A DNA stretch of 64,000 nt, taken from Lonicera japonica (Eukaryota; Streptophyta; Magnoliopsida; Dipsacales; Caprifoliaceae). Position 1 is the first letter of the stretch. Each line of letters opens with the position of its first letter. The notes under the pieces are model-generated. The model saw only the letters and a list, made by a program, of their open reading frames with translations. It was not told where the DNA came from and did not search any database. The stretch covers positions 50,512,783 through 50,576,782 of the forward strand of contig CM038464.1 in assembly GCA_021464415.1 (NCBI GenBank). Reading direction: 5' to 3'. Both the position numbers and the translations under genes were made by a program. Shown here one piece after another: positions 1 through 11,948 of the stretch.

Positions 1-2095
1 TCATTTCAAAAACATCTTTAATTTTTTCTTTGAACTTGTCAATTAACTATTTGCTGCTTCCTGTAACTAGTAGATCATCAACGTACAATGAATATCACAA
101 GTATTTCATCATCAACCTTCTTGATATATAAAGTAGATTCACTTAGACTTTTGTCAAAGCCTAAGTTCATTAAGTGTGCATCAATTCTGTTATACCAAGG
201 ACCTTGGTGCTTGTTTTAAACCATACAAGGCCTATTCAGTCGATATACCTTCTCCTCTTGTCCTTGAGAAACAAACCCTTCAAGTTGCTCCATAAAAATT
301 TCGTCCTCCAAGTATCCATTCAAGAAGGCTGATTTGACATCCATTTGGTGAATGAGCTAGCCCTTTTGTGTAATAAGAGCAAGCAACATTCTTATGGTAT
401 CCAAACTGGCAACCAGTGCAAAAGTTTCAGAAAAATCTACCCTAAACATCTGGGCATATCCCTTGACCACAAGTCTTGCCTTGTACTTGTTTACAGAACC
501 ATCAGGATTGAGCTTGGTCCTATAAACCCACTTGACTCCTATAGTTTTCTTGTGTTTAGGTCTCTCCACCAACTCCCATGTTTGGTTCTTTTCAATCAGT
601 TTTAGCTCTTCTTTCATTGCAAATATCCTCTTCTGGTCAGTTGCAGCTTTTTCATACCCTATAGGCTCCATTACAGCAACATTACATCGCTGATAAATGT
701 CAGAGAGTGATCTGGTTCCTCTAACAGGTACATCATCCACATTATCATTCTCCTCCTGAATCTCAAGCGTCTTATCATTCTCCCAGTTCCAGTTATCTAG
801 CTCGAGGAATTGAACATCCCTGCTAACAATTATTTTGTTGCTTTGTGGTAAGTAGATCTTGTAGGCCTTTGAAATTGAGCTGTAGCCTACAAAAATCCCA
901 GATTATGCTTTTTTGTCTAATTTGTCTCCCTTAACTTGAGGGATATAAGAGAAACATAGACAATCAATGTCTTTAGATTAAACAACTATGGTTTGTAGCA
1001 GTGCCATGCTTCAAATGGAGTCCTTTTCTGCAAAGTTTTTGTTGGCAGTCTGTTTAGCAGAAAAACTGCTGTGCTTGCAGCCTCAGCCCATAATTCTTTT
1101 GGCAGCCCTTTATCATGAAGTAATCACCTTGTTATTTCCATAATTGTCCAATTTTTTCTCTCCATGACTCCATTCTATTGAGGAGTGTAAGGTGCCGTCA
1201 ATTAATGTTTCAATGCCTGCATCTTCACAAAACTTATTAAATTTTTCAGAGGTATATTCATTTCCATTATCAAACTTGATCACCTGCATTTTGCATCCGC
1301 TTTGAGTTTCAACCTAAGCTTTAAACTTCCCAAAGATGTTAACAACATCAGATTTAAATTTCATAAAATAAATCCAGCACATTCTTGAGTAATCATCAAT
1401 GAAAGCAATACAATACTTACTACCATTCAATGATGGTGTTTTCAATGGTCCTCCAACATTTGTGTGTATTAATTGCAGCTTTTGTGCAGCCCTCAAGCAC
1501 TTGTTTTGTTGAAAAGGCAGCCTGGTTTACTTCCTATACTGACAAGCAACACATTTAGGAGGCTCATCCTCTAACTCGGGCAAACCTTTCACTATATTGT
1601 TTTTCTTCATGAAAAGTAGAGCGGCATGATGGAAATGCCCCAATCTTTTATGCCAAAGTACTGTATTGTTATCTTTTTTATGTACAAGCAGCCTGCTCCT
1701 CTTTCATCAAATCCAAGGCAAAACTTTTGCCTTTCATTTGAACTTTGAATACCTCTATGCATTTTATATCTTTAATCACACAGTGTTTATCTTCAAACAG
1801 CACCTTATAGCCTTTTTCAAGCAACTGAGTAACACTTAAAGGGTTTTGATTAATTTCAGGAACATATAAAACATCAAAATTATTTCAGACCTGTGCGCCT
1901 TTCGAGTGCTACTGTCCCTTTCCCTTTAACTGCAATGCGTGCTCCATTTCCAATTCTGACTTTAGAAATAGCGGTCGAGTCAAGATCTCTGAAGAGCTCT
2001 CGATCATAAGTCATGTGATTTGTACAACCACTATGTATAAGCCAACTTTCTGTGGAGCTGTTGGTGGCAAAGCATGATACCACAAACAACTGCTC
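1..2095 (-). pseudogene. copia pol remnant (protease, integrase, reverse transcriptase)
   Basis: Several short frames in pol order. Near 2090-1880 is the protease start with WLIHSGCTNHM, where the usual catalytic Asp of the D-S-G triad is His. Near 1500-1314 is the integrase core with IDDYSR. From 740 to 357 is the start of the reverse transcriptase (WVYRTKLNPDGSV, ARLVVKGYAQ). Near 95-60 the YVDD active-site motif can be read across a broken frame. Stops and frame changes separate all blocks. It is a dead polyprotein; the RT C-terminus and RNase H lie beyond the left edge. Confidence 0.9.
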
Positions 2096-2099
2096 CTCT

Positions 2100-3025
2100 T
2101 GCGGTTGATCCTCAGCAGCCTTGGCCTCTCCTTCTTGTTATTGAGTCTTGCATATCCTTTCTATATGCCCCAATTTTCCACACTTGTGACATCTTCCTTC
2201 TGGCTTCCATCAACATTTATTCTGTGGATGGTTGGTCTTTTTGCAATGACGGCAAGGTGGAAAGACTTGAGTGTTGCTGCTTTGGCTATTTTTGTTGTTG
2301 CTTGAAAAACCTCCAGGCTTGTTGCTTTTGTTTTGCATTTTTTTGTTGTTTCTGCCACCATTGTTGTTATGCAATTTGGCTTGAAAAACACCATCCACGT
2401 ATCCTTCTTGCCTCATAACTCATTTGTTCTTGTGCCTGCAGCGCATTCAATAATTCTGCTAAAGTAATACTTAACAAATCTTTTGAGTTTTCCAATGATG
2501 AAATTGTAGCCTCAAGCTTTTCAGATCTGTAACAAGGACTTTTTGAACAATTCTAAAATCATAAAAATCAGTACCAAGCAGTCTTACTTTGTTGACAATA
2601 CCAAGAAGTATGTCAGAATATTCTTTGACTGTTTCTGATTCTTTCATCTTTTGCATCTCAAATTCTTGGATTAAATTCAGCACTTGCATCCCTTTGACCC
2701 TTTCATTTCCTTCATATTCTTGCTTCAAAAAATCCCAGATGTCCTTGGTGGTTTTCAGCGTCATTATTCTGGTAAAAATGGTGGATGAGGCTGCTGCGAA
2801 CAATGTTGCTCTTGCTTTTGATTTTTTTTGCTTCTTCTCCTTTTAGTTTTTGATTTGTGAAAGAGTTTGATTGTCTGGCAAGGGTGGAACTTCATATACT
2901 TGTTCAATAGCTGCCCACTGGTCATTTGCATCAAAATAGGCCTCCATTCGAACAACCCATACTTGATAATTTGTTCCATCAAACACTGGAGATGCGATCG
3001 CAGTGAATGAATTTTCTGAATTCAT
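2100..3025 (-). pseudogene. copia gag remnant
   Basis: The frame opening at 3025 begins MNSENSFTAIASPVFDGTNY, the DUF4219-like N-terminus of plant copia Gag. The frame at 2803-2471 carries the UBN2-type Gag body (KDIWDFLKQEYEGNERVKG). The frame at 2416-2210 holds a CCHC zinc knuckle (CRHCKKTNHPQNKC). The three blocks are in different frames, so the gene is broken. It should have packaged RNA in virus-like particles when intact. Confidence 0.88.
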
Positions 3026-3095
3026 GTTGAATCAGGTTTTTGGGGTTTTGAAGCTCTCTCACAGGTCCCTCAGGATTGTCCCTTTGATACCAATT

Positions 3096-3348
3096 TGTGG
3101 AACATAAAATTAAGGACTAAAACATATACGAAATTGATTTAGGGACATCTGAAACATTTTTATTAAGCATAAACCATTTATTTATACAGCATAAAGAAAA
3201 CTGAATTGCAGAAAATCTGCTACATGATAAGCGTAACATCTTACTGTCTAAAAATAGCATAACAACTGCTAAAAATCATGAAGAAAGCCATAATCCTAAT
3301 AGAATAGCCAAATAAAACTGATTCAGCTTCGAGTCATTGCAGTCAACA
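3096..3348 (-). repeat. 5' LTR of the minus-strand copia element
   Basis: About 253 bp. On the minus strand it begins TGTTGACTGC and ends TTCCACA, so it has the TG...CA ends of an LTR, and it is followed directly by the priming site. Its partner is outside the window, so the boundaries rest on the TG/CA ends and the priming site only. Confidence 0.75.
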
Positions 3349-3654
3349 ATATCATTAGCAAAGTGTGATACGTGTTGGTTTATTTGGGGTTGTAATAGTT
3401 TCATTTAAAGATTCTCCATCCATTTCTCTCATGCCTTAATGCCATCTTCTGGAGATATTCAGGGTTCAAGCGATCGAATCAGTGAAGTCTCTCGGCCCAC
3501 TCAAACCTATACTTTCTATTTTCTTTTTCGAAGGAACCCTAGATCAGCGGTGGGTGATCCTTAAATTGAAGGTTAATTCTTCAGGTTTTAAGAAAATGAA
3601 GGCTTCGTCTCCTTTTTGAAGCTCTCAGAGAAGCTTGCACTTGTGTGTTAGCTT

Positions 3655-3915
3655 TCAGCCAGTGTGGCGTGTGTGTCTATGGTGACAACAGATCTATCAT
3701 CTCTTTGGGCAATTCGGAAGGAGTTTCCCCGTGGGAAATAGCCTCGATCATTGAAGATGCCAGAGCTTTAGCAAAGTTGCATCGTATTTATTTTGTTTTT
3801 TAGCTCAGAAAGGAAAATAGTATTGCTCATTGTGTTGGCCTCTCTTGCCAGTAAAGGACATTTGTTTGGGGATTGGATTAGTTTTCCTCCTCCCCCTCTT
3901 GATCCTCTTTTGTAG
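3655..3915 (+). pseudogene. LINE-type RNase H (RVT_3) C-terminal fragment
   Basis: A translated stretch contains WEIASIIEDARALAKL and then, after a stop and one frame change, RKENSIAHCVASLASKGHLF and a stop at 3913-3915. This is the pattern of the RNase H domain found at the end of plant LINEs and in LINE-derived genes. An A-rich run follows near 3939-3950. The fragment sits directly beyond the copia LTR. There is no promoter or longer frame, so it is a dead remnant. Confidence 0.6.
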
Positions 3916-3950
3916 TTTTTTCTTTGTATCCTGTAGTTCAAAAAAAAACC

Positions 3951-4576
3951 TACGTCAAGAAATTACACTGAAAAATAATTTTAATTATGTTTTTTTGAGT
4001 TAACCTCAGCATGTGAAAGAGTATAAATAAAAGTTCACGAAATAAAACTTAGCAGTTAGAAATTTAAAAGGCCCCGAGATTTTTATTTTTGAACAGACAG
4101 GGATATCTCACATTTTTCTACAAATATAATTTCTTTTATATTTTGGAAATATAAGACATAATTCTATGGCAATTTTTAGTATAGATTTGCAAACCATCAC
4201 CTGAAAATGAACAAGACAACCTACTACAGTACTGCCTAAACTCGAACAAGACAATCTATTACATTAAAAATGAAGGATACAAAAATACATATTGTAAAGA
4301 AACACCCATTAAACAATATTAATTAATGTTTCGATTGACAATATATCTAGTAAATGCGTATAAAATCTTCTGTTACAAAACGAAAGCGAAAAAACTAAGA
4401 TCCCGTAACGAACGCAGTCGCGTGAATGTTTGCAATGAGTTCTTCAACTAAGCAGGAACAAGCATCATTACATGACTCTCTCTTTGAATATCTACAAGTA
4501 CAGGAATACATCTATGGCTTTTTCCTATTTAATTTCTCTCAACTATTTGCAATTCAGTACTTAGAGGAAAGAATAT
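3951..4576. other. AT-rich intergenic stretch and likely 3' UTR of the PILS gene
   Basis: No coding frame is recognisable. The right part, next to the stop at 4577, is probably the 3' untranslated region of the minus-strand PILS gene. Confidence 0.5.
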
Positions 4577-6611
4577 TTAGGATAAGATCCACATGTAAAT
4601 TGTAGCCCACACAGTAAGTGCAAAGGCAGCAACCAAATAAGTCCACAAGAAGAGTACTGAGCATTCTGCTTGAGCAACATCAAATAGTTCTGTCACTGTA
4701 GCTGCAAAAATATAACCATTTATTATATTATATTCCCAAATATATTGAATTAGTTTCATTATATTAAAAAAAAAAAAATACGTATACCAAACTAGTAATA
4801 ATCAAGTGTAAATATTCCATGGTTGAAAAATGAAAATAATCCCCTACAACGGAAAAAAATTATTGTCAATTCCTATTTTCAAAGCAATTTTAGCTTCTCC
4901 AAAACAAAAAATGTTGTTGTACAAAACGTTTTAAAGAATAAAGATGCTATATAGATTTGGCAATAGGGCCAAAAGAAAGTCGTGAATATCCCTTTACGTG
5001 TGTCTAGAAAATTAAAACCTTTTTAAGTGACACCTAGGGGAAAATCGCAAAGTTTGACGAAATCACTAGTTCAATAGCGTATTTTCAACCAATTATAACA
5101 AAATTTAAGGAGTTTATTGCAATTTACCTTAATGAAAAGTGATAAAATGGTTTCACTTGTTTATTTTCATATTCTATCTGTCGCAAATTAAGAGTTTCCC
5201 AAAAACGAAATTTGACTCCTTTTTTTGGGACCGAAGGATCACATGGTTTTCCTTAATTCCGCCCACTGGTGGATTTTGATTACTTTTGGAGGAAAGGGGT
5301 AATTTGGCACCAATCTCTCAAAACTAATACGAAAATTTCATCATAATTTAGTTTTTGCATGTCTAATATTTAATGAGTTTGCACCTCTATAGTATATATA
5401 TATGTGTATAGTGTATACAGTCCGGCTCTAAAGCAAACGGTCCGCTGCTAAAGCCTGGTCACTTGTCTAGAGAAGTTTGAGTTGAAAGAGAGCATCCTCA
5501 AATTTCATTTTACGGTTAAAAAAACCAGCCAAGGAATTAAAAGGCCATCTTACATGTATAAGACCAATAACTCTTACCAATACTCATGGCAGGTGGAAGA
5601 GTGAACTGAGTCATTAAAATAAACTGGAACAGCGGGTCCGATGGAAGAATGCCAAGATTTGCCGCAGCTTTAACTACACCAATCCCAATGACCGGTAGTA
5701 TCACGTATCGAACACAAATTACTGCAACAATGCTCGATGGCACTAATGTTGCATGGCGTAACCCTGTCAGTTGATCATAATTTGTCAGAACCAGTTCTAT
5801 TTTGTGTATATGCACGCGCGTGTAAACAAGTAAAGTTCATACAGCATGTGTACATGGAAAGGGCATAGTCATGAAAATGTATACTTAAACAAGATTAACA
5901 AGAATTCAAGTGGGAAGTTGGAGGTATTTTTACCTCGTGTGAGGTTGCCTCCTAGTATAAGGGTGATGCAAGGTATGGTTCCATCCCTATACATTCAAAA
6001 TTATTCTGTTACCAAATTGATTAATAGCTGAGAAGAAATTTAACATGGATATCAAATGCGAAAAAGAAAGAATTAGTGATGGTACATAAGCATAGCTATG
6101 AGTATCGGTAATTAGTGAATTTGGATTATAATTAGTGCATACCCAAGTAACTTGATGGAATCTTGGATCACTCGAAGTGGAGCGTCGTCGCCAATCACAA
6201 GGTGTTTCAGCCATGGGACTGCTCCGAACATGAATCCTACAATCTTAAAACAGATGGATAAGCTAGATTTGTTATTCCGTCTTTGAAGTAGTGAAGATAG
6301 CAATTAAGAGTTTCATACTCCTTTACATGAAATAAAGGTGGGAATTCAAGAGAACTCACTGCAGCAAGAGTTGGAGGTGCTGCTAGCTCCTCCAATAGTT
6401 GGTGCAGAGTGCCCTTCAATTTACTCCAAAATGACTCGTCCTCTTTCATCGATCCAAAAGCTGACTCTTGGGGCATAATCTGCAAAAAAGAGATGCGATA
6501 AACATTTTGAAGGTATCACTGCCTTCACATTATACTTTTGTGAGCACTTATGAGGGTGGGTGGACGGGGTTTGGGGTCAGGAACCCCCAAGAAAACAACC
6601 TCACCCCCAAT

Positions 6612-6644
<33 letters not shown>

Positions 6645-8931
6645 CCCCATCAAAACCAGCGCTAACTTTTAGGAAGTTGAAAGGAGGTCTTACAACTTGG
6701 TTTTCTCTTCCCTCTTCGGTTGATTTTGTCGGCACAACTATAGATACATATTCTCCAGGTTCGTCTCCCCCTAGAAGATGAGCCTTCTCATTTGCATTTA
6801 GGTCCGTGTTGGGTGCCTTGAAGACCTCCTTGGCTGCTATCATCGCTTTATATCTCATGGCTGAACTCCTTATCAACTGGTACGTATAAGTCCATAGGTA
6901 AAAACCGCCAAGCTGAAAAAAGACCAATGACAAATACAGTGATAAGAAAAAGAACAAGACGAGCCAACTTCTTGATCCAAACAGAGGACTTCCCTAAGAC
7001 AAGAATTCTACTTCCTAATCCAGAAATTAGAATTTGGGTTCCCAAACACATCGTTAGAGATATTCTCCCTTACTGCCATTGAGAAGGACGAATATGAGAG
7101 TCCATGAGTAGCACAGACATCATGATCACCAAATGGGCTGCCTTTCTCGCTGCAGATTGCAGGGATAATTATCAAGAGAAGGTTTCCCAAATTTCCTGTT
7201 GACAAAAAAATTGGAAAATGGTGCACTGTTACAAAATAATATACTTAATTGGAGTATACATATTAGACCACGGTAGTCCTGTATACAAATTGTGTAAGTA
7301 TTTAGTACTTTTCCATTTTTACACTTTTTGAGAAGTTACCTGAGGAACATGTAGCAATGATGAGGCCCTCGAGATGTGGCTTTGGTTTAAGTATTTTCAC
7401 TGCTATCCACCCAAGGATCCCTCCCATTAGAAAGGTTAGCCCAATATTAACAGGCATAAACCACCTGATTATATAGTTCAAAGAAGCGGAAAAAAGTAGT
7501 ACAAATTAGGGGCACGCATCGACAAATTATAAGTTTAAAGAAATTGTCATAAGTGCCATATATATATATTCAGTGGATGCTGCATAGTAATTTTTGAACC
7601 TTGTTTAGCCAAATAAATTAATGTACAAAAGATACATCAAGGCTGTGTTTCGATCGCTGAAATCTCAATGCAGGTCAAATTGTTTTCAATGTACACATAT
7701 TTTCGTGCAAATGAAATGTTTTACGTATGTTTGGTTGGTATTAGAAAAGATGTTTCGAAATGTGAAAAAACAGTGTAAAAGTAGATCACAGTCTTTTCAT
7801 TTACAATGTTAATCAAACCCATTGTTTTGCATTTTCTGCACAAACCAGACCTCTGTAGTATTTACAGGTAATCAAACACAGACCAAGTGAGGTACAAGGA
7901 TACATTCATACAAATAGCATACCATGAGATTATGTCTTGAAATGTAACAGTCTTGGCAAGGCTTGCAAACATTAGTGAGGGTGTAAAAATCTTGAACACA
8001 ATCTGCAATAGCATTTATTAATTTCTTAGCTAAATAAAAATATACAGCAAACCTAGTTTTATATTTTTCCTGCTATTATCACTTCATAACCATTGATTAT
8101 GTTTGAAATTAGAGCTTGTTTCCTTCAACCTTTTATACTTTTCAAGTTTGGTAAATTTTCGATGTAATGTTTAATCTTTAGAATGTTAATGTTGGGATTC
8201 AAATGAGGCTTTATTTGTAAATCTAGTCAATCTACCAATTTAGGATTACTCAAAATGCAAATACTCGAACCATGTGAATTACGACACTTTAATTGTGAGT
8301 CTAGTCAATCTACCAATTTAGAATGAGTCGAAATGACAAAAACTTGAACCAAAAAACTATCTAGGTGAAAGTCAAACTTCCGGACTTAATTTGGGGCAGA
8401 GAATATATGTATGTATATCAGTAATGCTTTAAAAAGGAAGTTCTTTCTTTAGCTAAAGAACGGACTTCTCTTTTTTTGAGGAAGTATATGACTGAATTTT
8501 ATGATGAAAATTTGTGGGGATGTTCTCCATGATGAAGATCACGTAACTCTGCGAAATTTCATCAGCCACACAATTCTTTTTCTTTTTTTTTTCTAAGATT
8601 CAAAAACCATTGCTTCTAATTATATAGATATAAAGATATGTCTTGAGAAAAATAAAGAAAATTGTACGACTCCGAAAGATACATTCATCTAATCTAAATT
8701 AAAAATAAAGAAAATGGACATTGGTATCTTAATTGAAGAGTGTATAATAATATACATATATATATATATAAGTTGTTTATATATATATATATGTACCTTG
8801 TTCATAGAGTTAATAGTAGAAGGATTGAGAAGGTTGAGATAATCAGTAGCCATGAAAGCGCCTAGCAAGCTTATTAGCAGCACCTGCACTATTGGCATTG
8901 ATGCCACCTCCAATAATTCCCAAAAATTCAT
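4577..8931 (-). CDS. PILS: PIN-LIKES (PILS) auxin transport facilitator, 10 exons
   Basis: PILS proteins sit in the ER membrane and control intracellular auxin by moving it from the cytosol. Ten exons join in frame with GT/AG borders: 8931-8797, 8002-7923, 7464-7340, 7195-7074, 6912-6694, 6479-6360, 6243-6143, 5986-5934, 5763-5578 and 4701-4577, giving 421 residues, a normal family length. The N-terminal half has MATDYLNLLNP, TPSLMFASLAKTVT, WWFMPVNIGLTF and TCSSGNLGNLLLIIIPAIC. The central loop is hydrophilic. The C-terminal half has APPTLAA, FMFGAVPWLKHLVIGDDAPL, ILGGNLTRGLRHATLVPSSI, LPPAMSIA and a last helix before the stop. About ten membrane segments in two bundles are expected. The start at 8931 gives the family N-terminus. 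No lesions were seen, so it is probably functional. It is closest in pattern to the PILS3/PILS5 group, but the exact member cannot be fixed by eye. Confidence 0.95.
6613..6642. repeat. 30-base C homopolymer in a PILS intron
   Basis: An uninterrupted run of 30 C on the plus strand, inside the intron between exons 5 and 6 of the PILS gene. In the pre-mRNA this is a G run. Sequencing error in length is likely. Confidence 0.95.
7640..7885. mobile_element. MITE-like element in PILS intron 2
   Basis: The left end reads AAGGCTGTGTTTCGATC and the right end, reversed, reads CTTGGTCTGTGTTTGATTAC, giving short inverted ends with a shared TGTGTTTSRAT core. It lies wholly in an intron and has no coding frame. 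The target duplication is unclear. Confidence 0.45.
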
Positions 8932-8935
8932 CTCT

Positions 8936-8964
8936 CCTTTCTTTCTTTCTTTCTTTCTTTCTTT
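8936..8964. repeat. CTTT microsatellite in the PILS 5' leader
   Basis: Seven or so CTTT units directly upstream of the PILS start codon. On the gene's own strand this is a purine-rich AAAG run just before the ATG. Confidence 0.85.
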
Positions 8965-9290
8965 GCTTTTACTCTTCTTCTCTAAATGTCAATATAATAA
9001 ACATCTATCTTACAATATTTGATCACTGATTTTCTCTCGCACTATATATATGTATATGTCTACTGATTCTTCTATGCTAATAAAAGAGAAGGAACGTCCT
9101 GGAAGGCAAAAAAAAAAAACCGAGAGAATAAAGATTAGTTTAATTTGATGAAAGAAACAAGGCAAATGAATACGTAAAAAAAGCAGAAGAGAGATTACTT
9201 TGAGTTTGAAAAGGAAAGACCCCCTTAATTTGTTTTTGTCACATGCCCAAAATCTTAATAAAAATTTAATGCCCAATCCATTTATTTATT
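8965..9290 (-). promoter_or_regulatory. presumed promoter and 5' UTR region of the PILS gene
   Basis: Sequence upstream of the PILS start codon. It contains TATATATA-like stretches near 9040-9057, but no single TATA box can be chosen. It is assigned by position only. Confidence 0.35.
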
Positions 9291-9991
9291 CATTTATTAT
9301 TATTATCCACGTCGTGTCGTGGTTGTCGTTGTTATTATTATTATTGTTACAATAGTTAACAACCCGTACGATACACAGGCGTTTAATAAAGATGCAATTT
9401 TAGTAATATTTGTTTTAATAGTTTTGTCAACTAATTAGCTTAAATATGTTGTGTATGGAGAATAAAATATATATCGTCTCCGTTTAAAATTAATTTTGCA
9501 ACTTTTATTTTGTTATTTTCAAGAAAACATTAATTTCAATCTAATTATTGGTTGATAATACAACTCATTTGCCATGGCAAATTAAAATAAGACTATTAAT
9601 TTTAACACGTTTTTAAAAAACAATATAATAAATGATGCAAATTCCAATATTATAATAATAATTATTATTTTACTATGCATTAAGAATATAAAAAATCAAT
9701 TAATAAGTAATTAATATTACTATAATTAAGAATATAAGAAAAAAAATTAATGTATCTACTTCTTTCATAATACTATATAGAATAGATAGATAATAATTAT
9801 AATAAATAATATAATCATTTATTAAGTTGAATAATTAGTTATTTATTAAAGTATGGTATTAAGTGTGTTATTTATTGCCTAATTAATTAGTGAATAATTA
9901 AGGTAATACATGTCAAATTCTAAATAAAAGGTGCATTAATACTTTTAATTCTCCCATTTTATATATATACTATTAAATTATATTAGATGTG

Positions 9992-9993
<2 letters not shown>

Positions 9994-10047
<54 letters not shown>
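9994..10047. repeat. ATT trinucleotide microsatellite
   Basis: About 18 uninterrupted TTA/ATT units. Confidence 0.95.
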
Positions 10048-10050
<3 letters not shown>

Positions 10051-10212
10051 TATATGTATATATTGATCATATATAGTTCGTGTCTATAATATTAGAATAA
10101 TAATTAAAAATTATTTATACTTACAACAATCTATCTACGATTCAAATTATTACTATTTACGAATAACTAAATTAATCTATCTATCTTCTCTTTTTATAAT
10201 AATTTCAACTCG

Positions 10213-10590
10213 GTACTAAATGGTAGTGTAAAAATTGATTTATAAATTATGTGTCAATTCATTTTTATAAAAATATGAACATTTAAAACTAAAATAAAAA
10301 TTACAATGGTGCTTTTGTAAAATGTTATGTAAATTTTAAAATAACCGATAAGATTCTAACCAAGTTAAATATCAATTTAAGCAATTTTTATTAATTTTTT
10401 TTCTTAAATTTTTTATAAGTAATTTTACGGTCACAATGAATCTTGATTTATAGGTATCGCTGAGTAGATTTTAAATACACAGTTTTTATTAAAATATATA
10501 TTTTACATTAGTTATTACATTTGTAAATTTTATTAGAAAAAAAAAAATGAAAAAAGTTGATGTGACATTGTAATGGGAGTGTGGTTTACA
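10213..10590 (+). repeat. dispersed repeat family member 1
   Basis: Begins AATGGTAGTGTAAAAATT and contains AAATATCAATTTAAG and ACGGTCACAATG blocks. The same blocks recur in the same order on the minus strand at 26395-26895, and in part at 45235-45475. It has no coding capacity and is probably a non-autonomous DNA element, but clear inverted ends were not found. Confidence 0.6.
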
Positions 10591-10893
10591 CGACTAGTTA
10601 ATTTTGATTTTAAAAATTGCTAGAGACAAAAAAAAATTATTAGGTGTAAATTTTACGCAACAAAGATATAAAAGATTATTGGGGATGCTATTAGACTCCA
10701 AATCGCACTCACACGTATGCAGAAAAAAAAAAGAGAAAAAAAAGTTGATGTGACATTGTAATGGGAGTGTATTAACTTTGATTTTAAAAACTGCTAGAGA
10801 CAAAAAAAAATACTAAGCATAAATTTTACGCAAAAAAATATAAAAATTTATTAGAGATGCTATTAGACTCCAAATCGCACTCGCACACACACT
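10549..10893. repeat. two-copy tandem duplication of about 185 bp
   Basis: The copies share AAAGTTGATGTGACATTGTA, GCTAGAGACAAAAAAAAA and ATGCTATTAGACTCCAAATC. Copy one ends near 10713 and copy two near 10893. The second copy lacks about 20 bp present in the first. The left copy overlaps the right end of the dispersed repeat. Confidence 0.8.
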
Positions 10894-11210
10894 AAAATGC
10901 GATGTACTCTAATCAGAATTGTTAACCTCAATTGTACATTTTGTAAGTCATTATCTTTTAAGAAATGTAATATCTCATATAGCACGTACCGGACAAAATT
11001 GGTTAATTAGATTTTTAATCTATTTTTAAATACTTTATTAACAAAATAATGTACCCGCCTTGGACAAACTAGTCTGTTAGGTTGTTCCACTATTTTTCAA
11101 AATTTTACTCAAAAGACAATATGCGTGAAATATATAGGAGTAGATAAACATAATCCAAAAACGTATTATTTTTTTGTTACGAAAAGAAAAACAGATAATC
11201 CAAAATGGGG

Positions 11211-11215
<5 letters not shown>

Positions 11216-11242
<27 letters not shown>

Positions 11243-11371
11243 TTAAGGGAGGTCTAAGTCTCTCCCTTAATCCTACAAATAAAGAAAAACCCTCCCTCCA
11301 CCAAGTCGAACCCTTGACCCTCCCCTCCCACCCCATGGAGGTTGCCTACCACTGGGCCAACCCCTCTCCTC
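11216..11371 (-). mobile_element. tRNA-derived SINE with 13-bp target duplication
   Basis: On the minus strand it starts GAGGAGAGGGGTTGGCCCAG, has a pol III A-box-like TGGCCCAGTGGTAGG and B-box-like GGGTTCGACTT, and ends in a long A run. AAATGGGGAGTTT occurs directly at both sides (11203-11215 and 11372-11384), the mark of target-primed insertion. A close relative lies at 54455-54611. Confidence 0.85.
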
Positions 11372-11384
11372 AAATGGGGAGTTT

Positions 11385-11948
11385 AGATAACTCACAACAT
11401 TTCAAAGGAAGTTTCCATGATCCAAAAGATTTGATTATGATAGTTCAAATGTATTTTAGTTGCACTTTTTTTAGAAATATTTTGTTAGCTGAATGTATTT
11501 CAATATATAATATCAACAATTCGCAGAATTTCAGGGGAACAGTAGTAATAAATGCACAACTCTCTAGCAAATGCAAATATGCTATGAAGGAAAAATGTGT
11601 TCTCAAAATACATTTTAAAAATCTATAAGATAGATTAAAAAAAAAATATTTTATATAACTATCAATATTGAGTTCGTTTGTTTTTTTAACTTTTAATTAC
11701 TTGAACATTAAATGCTTAATGCACAACGGAAATTCCGAACGACATTTGATTTCATTTGTCTTTGAATGTATGACATTTTACTTTTTAACCCTTATTATTA
11801 TGATATATATCAACATTGTACTTGGTTTTTAATGTCAAACTTTAATTGGATTTAGTATTCACATTTTTTATTTCCTAATGTTAAATAGAATTCTATTTAA
11901 AATTAAACGACAAGGCTTGTTGTAGGGTGATTCTATTTTCATTCCCAA
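11385..11948. other. gene-free AT-rich stretch
   Basis: No recognisable gene, repeat or element between the SINE and the hAT-like MITE. The only open frame here crosses the SINE and looks accidental. Confidence 0.5.

Larger units (their letters stand above)
1..3348 (-). mobile_element. Ty1/copia retrotransposon, decayed, cut by the left window edge
   Basis: On the minus strand the order is LTR (3348-3096), primer-binding site, gag, protease, integrase and reverse transcriptase, which is the copia order. The first bases after the LTR read TTGGTATCAAAG, close to the initiator-Met tRNA priming site of plant copia elements. The coding region is broken into short frames by stops and frameshifts, so it is not active. 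RNase H and the 3' LTR would lie left of position 1. The target duplication cannot be checked because only one end is in the window. Confidence 0.93.
9291..11200. other. AT-rich gene-free region with microsatellites
   Basis: No frame resembles a gene. The stretch is dominated by A/T runs, an ATT microsatellite, and the repeats listed separately at 10213-10893. Confidence 0.6.

Noticed and set aside
2074..2418. Cys-rich plus-strand frames
   Set aside because: Antisense shadow of the copia gag zinc-knuckle region.
6468..6957. Frames with Pro- or Gly-rich tails across the PILS intron
   Set aside because: They arise from the C homopolymer and read into PILS exon 5; the exon is used only up to its splice donor.
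7621..7812. 63-codon plus-strand frame
   Set aside because: It lies in the MITE-like insert of a PILS intron and has no gene-like features.
11125..11628. 167-codon frame
   Set aside because: It crosses the SINE and its poly(T) run and resembles nothing; chance frame.
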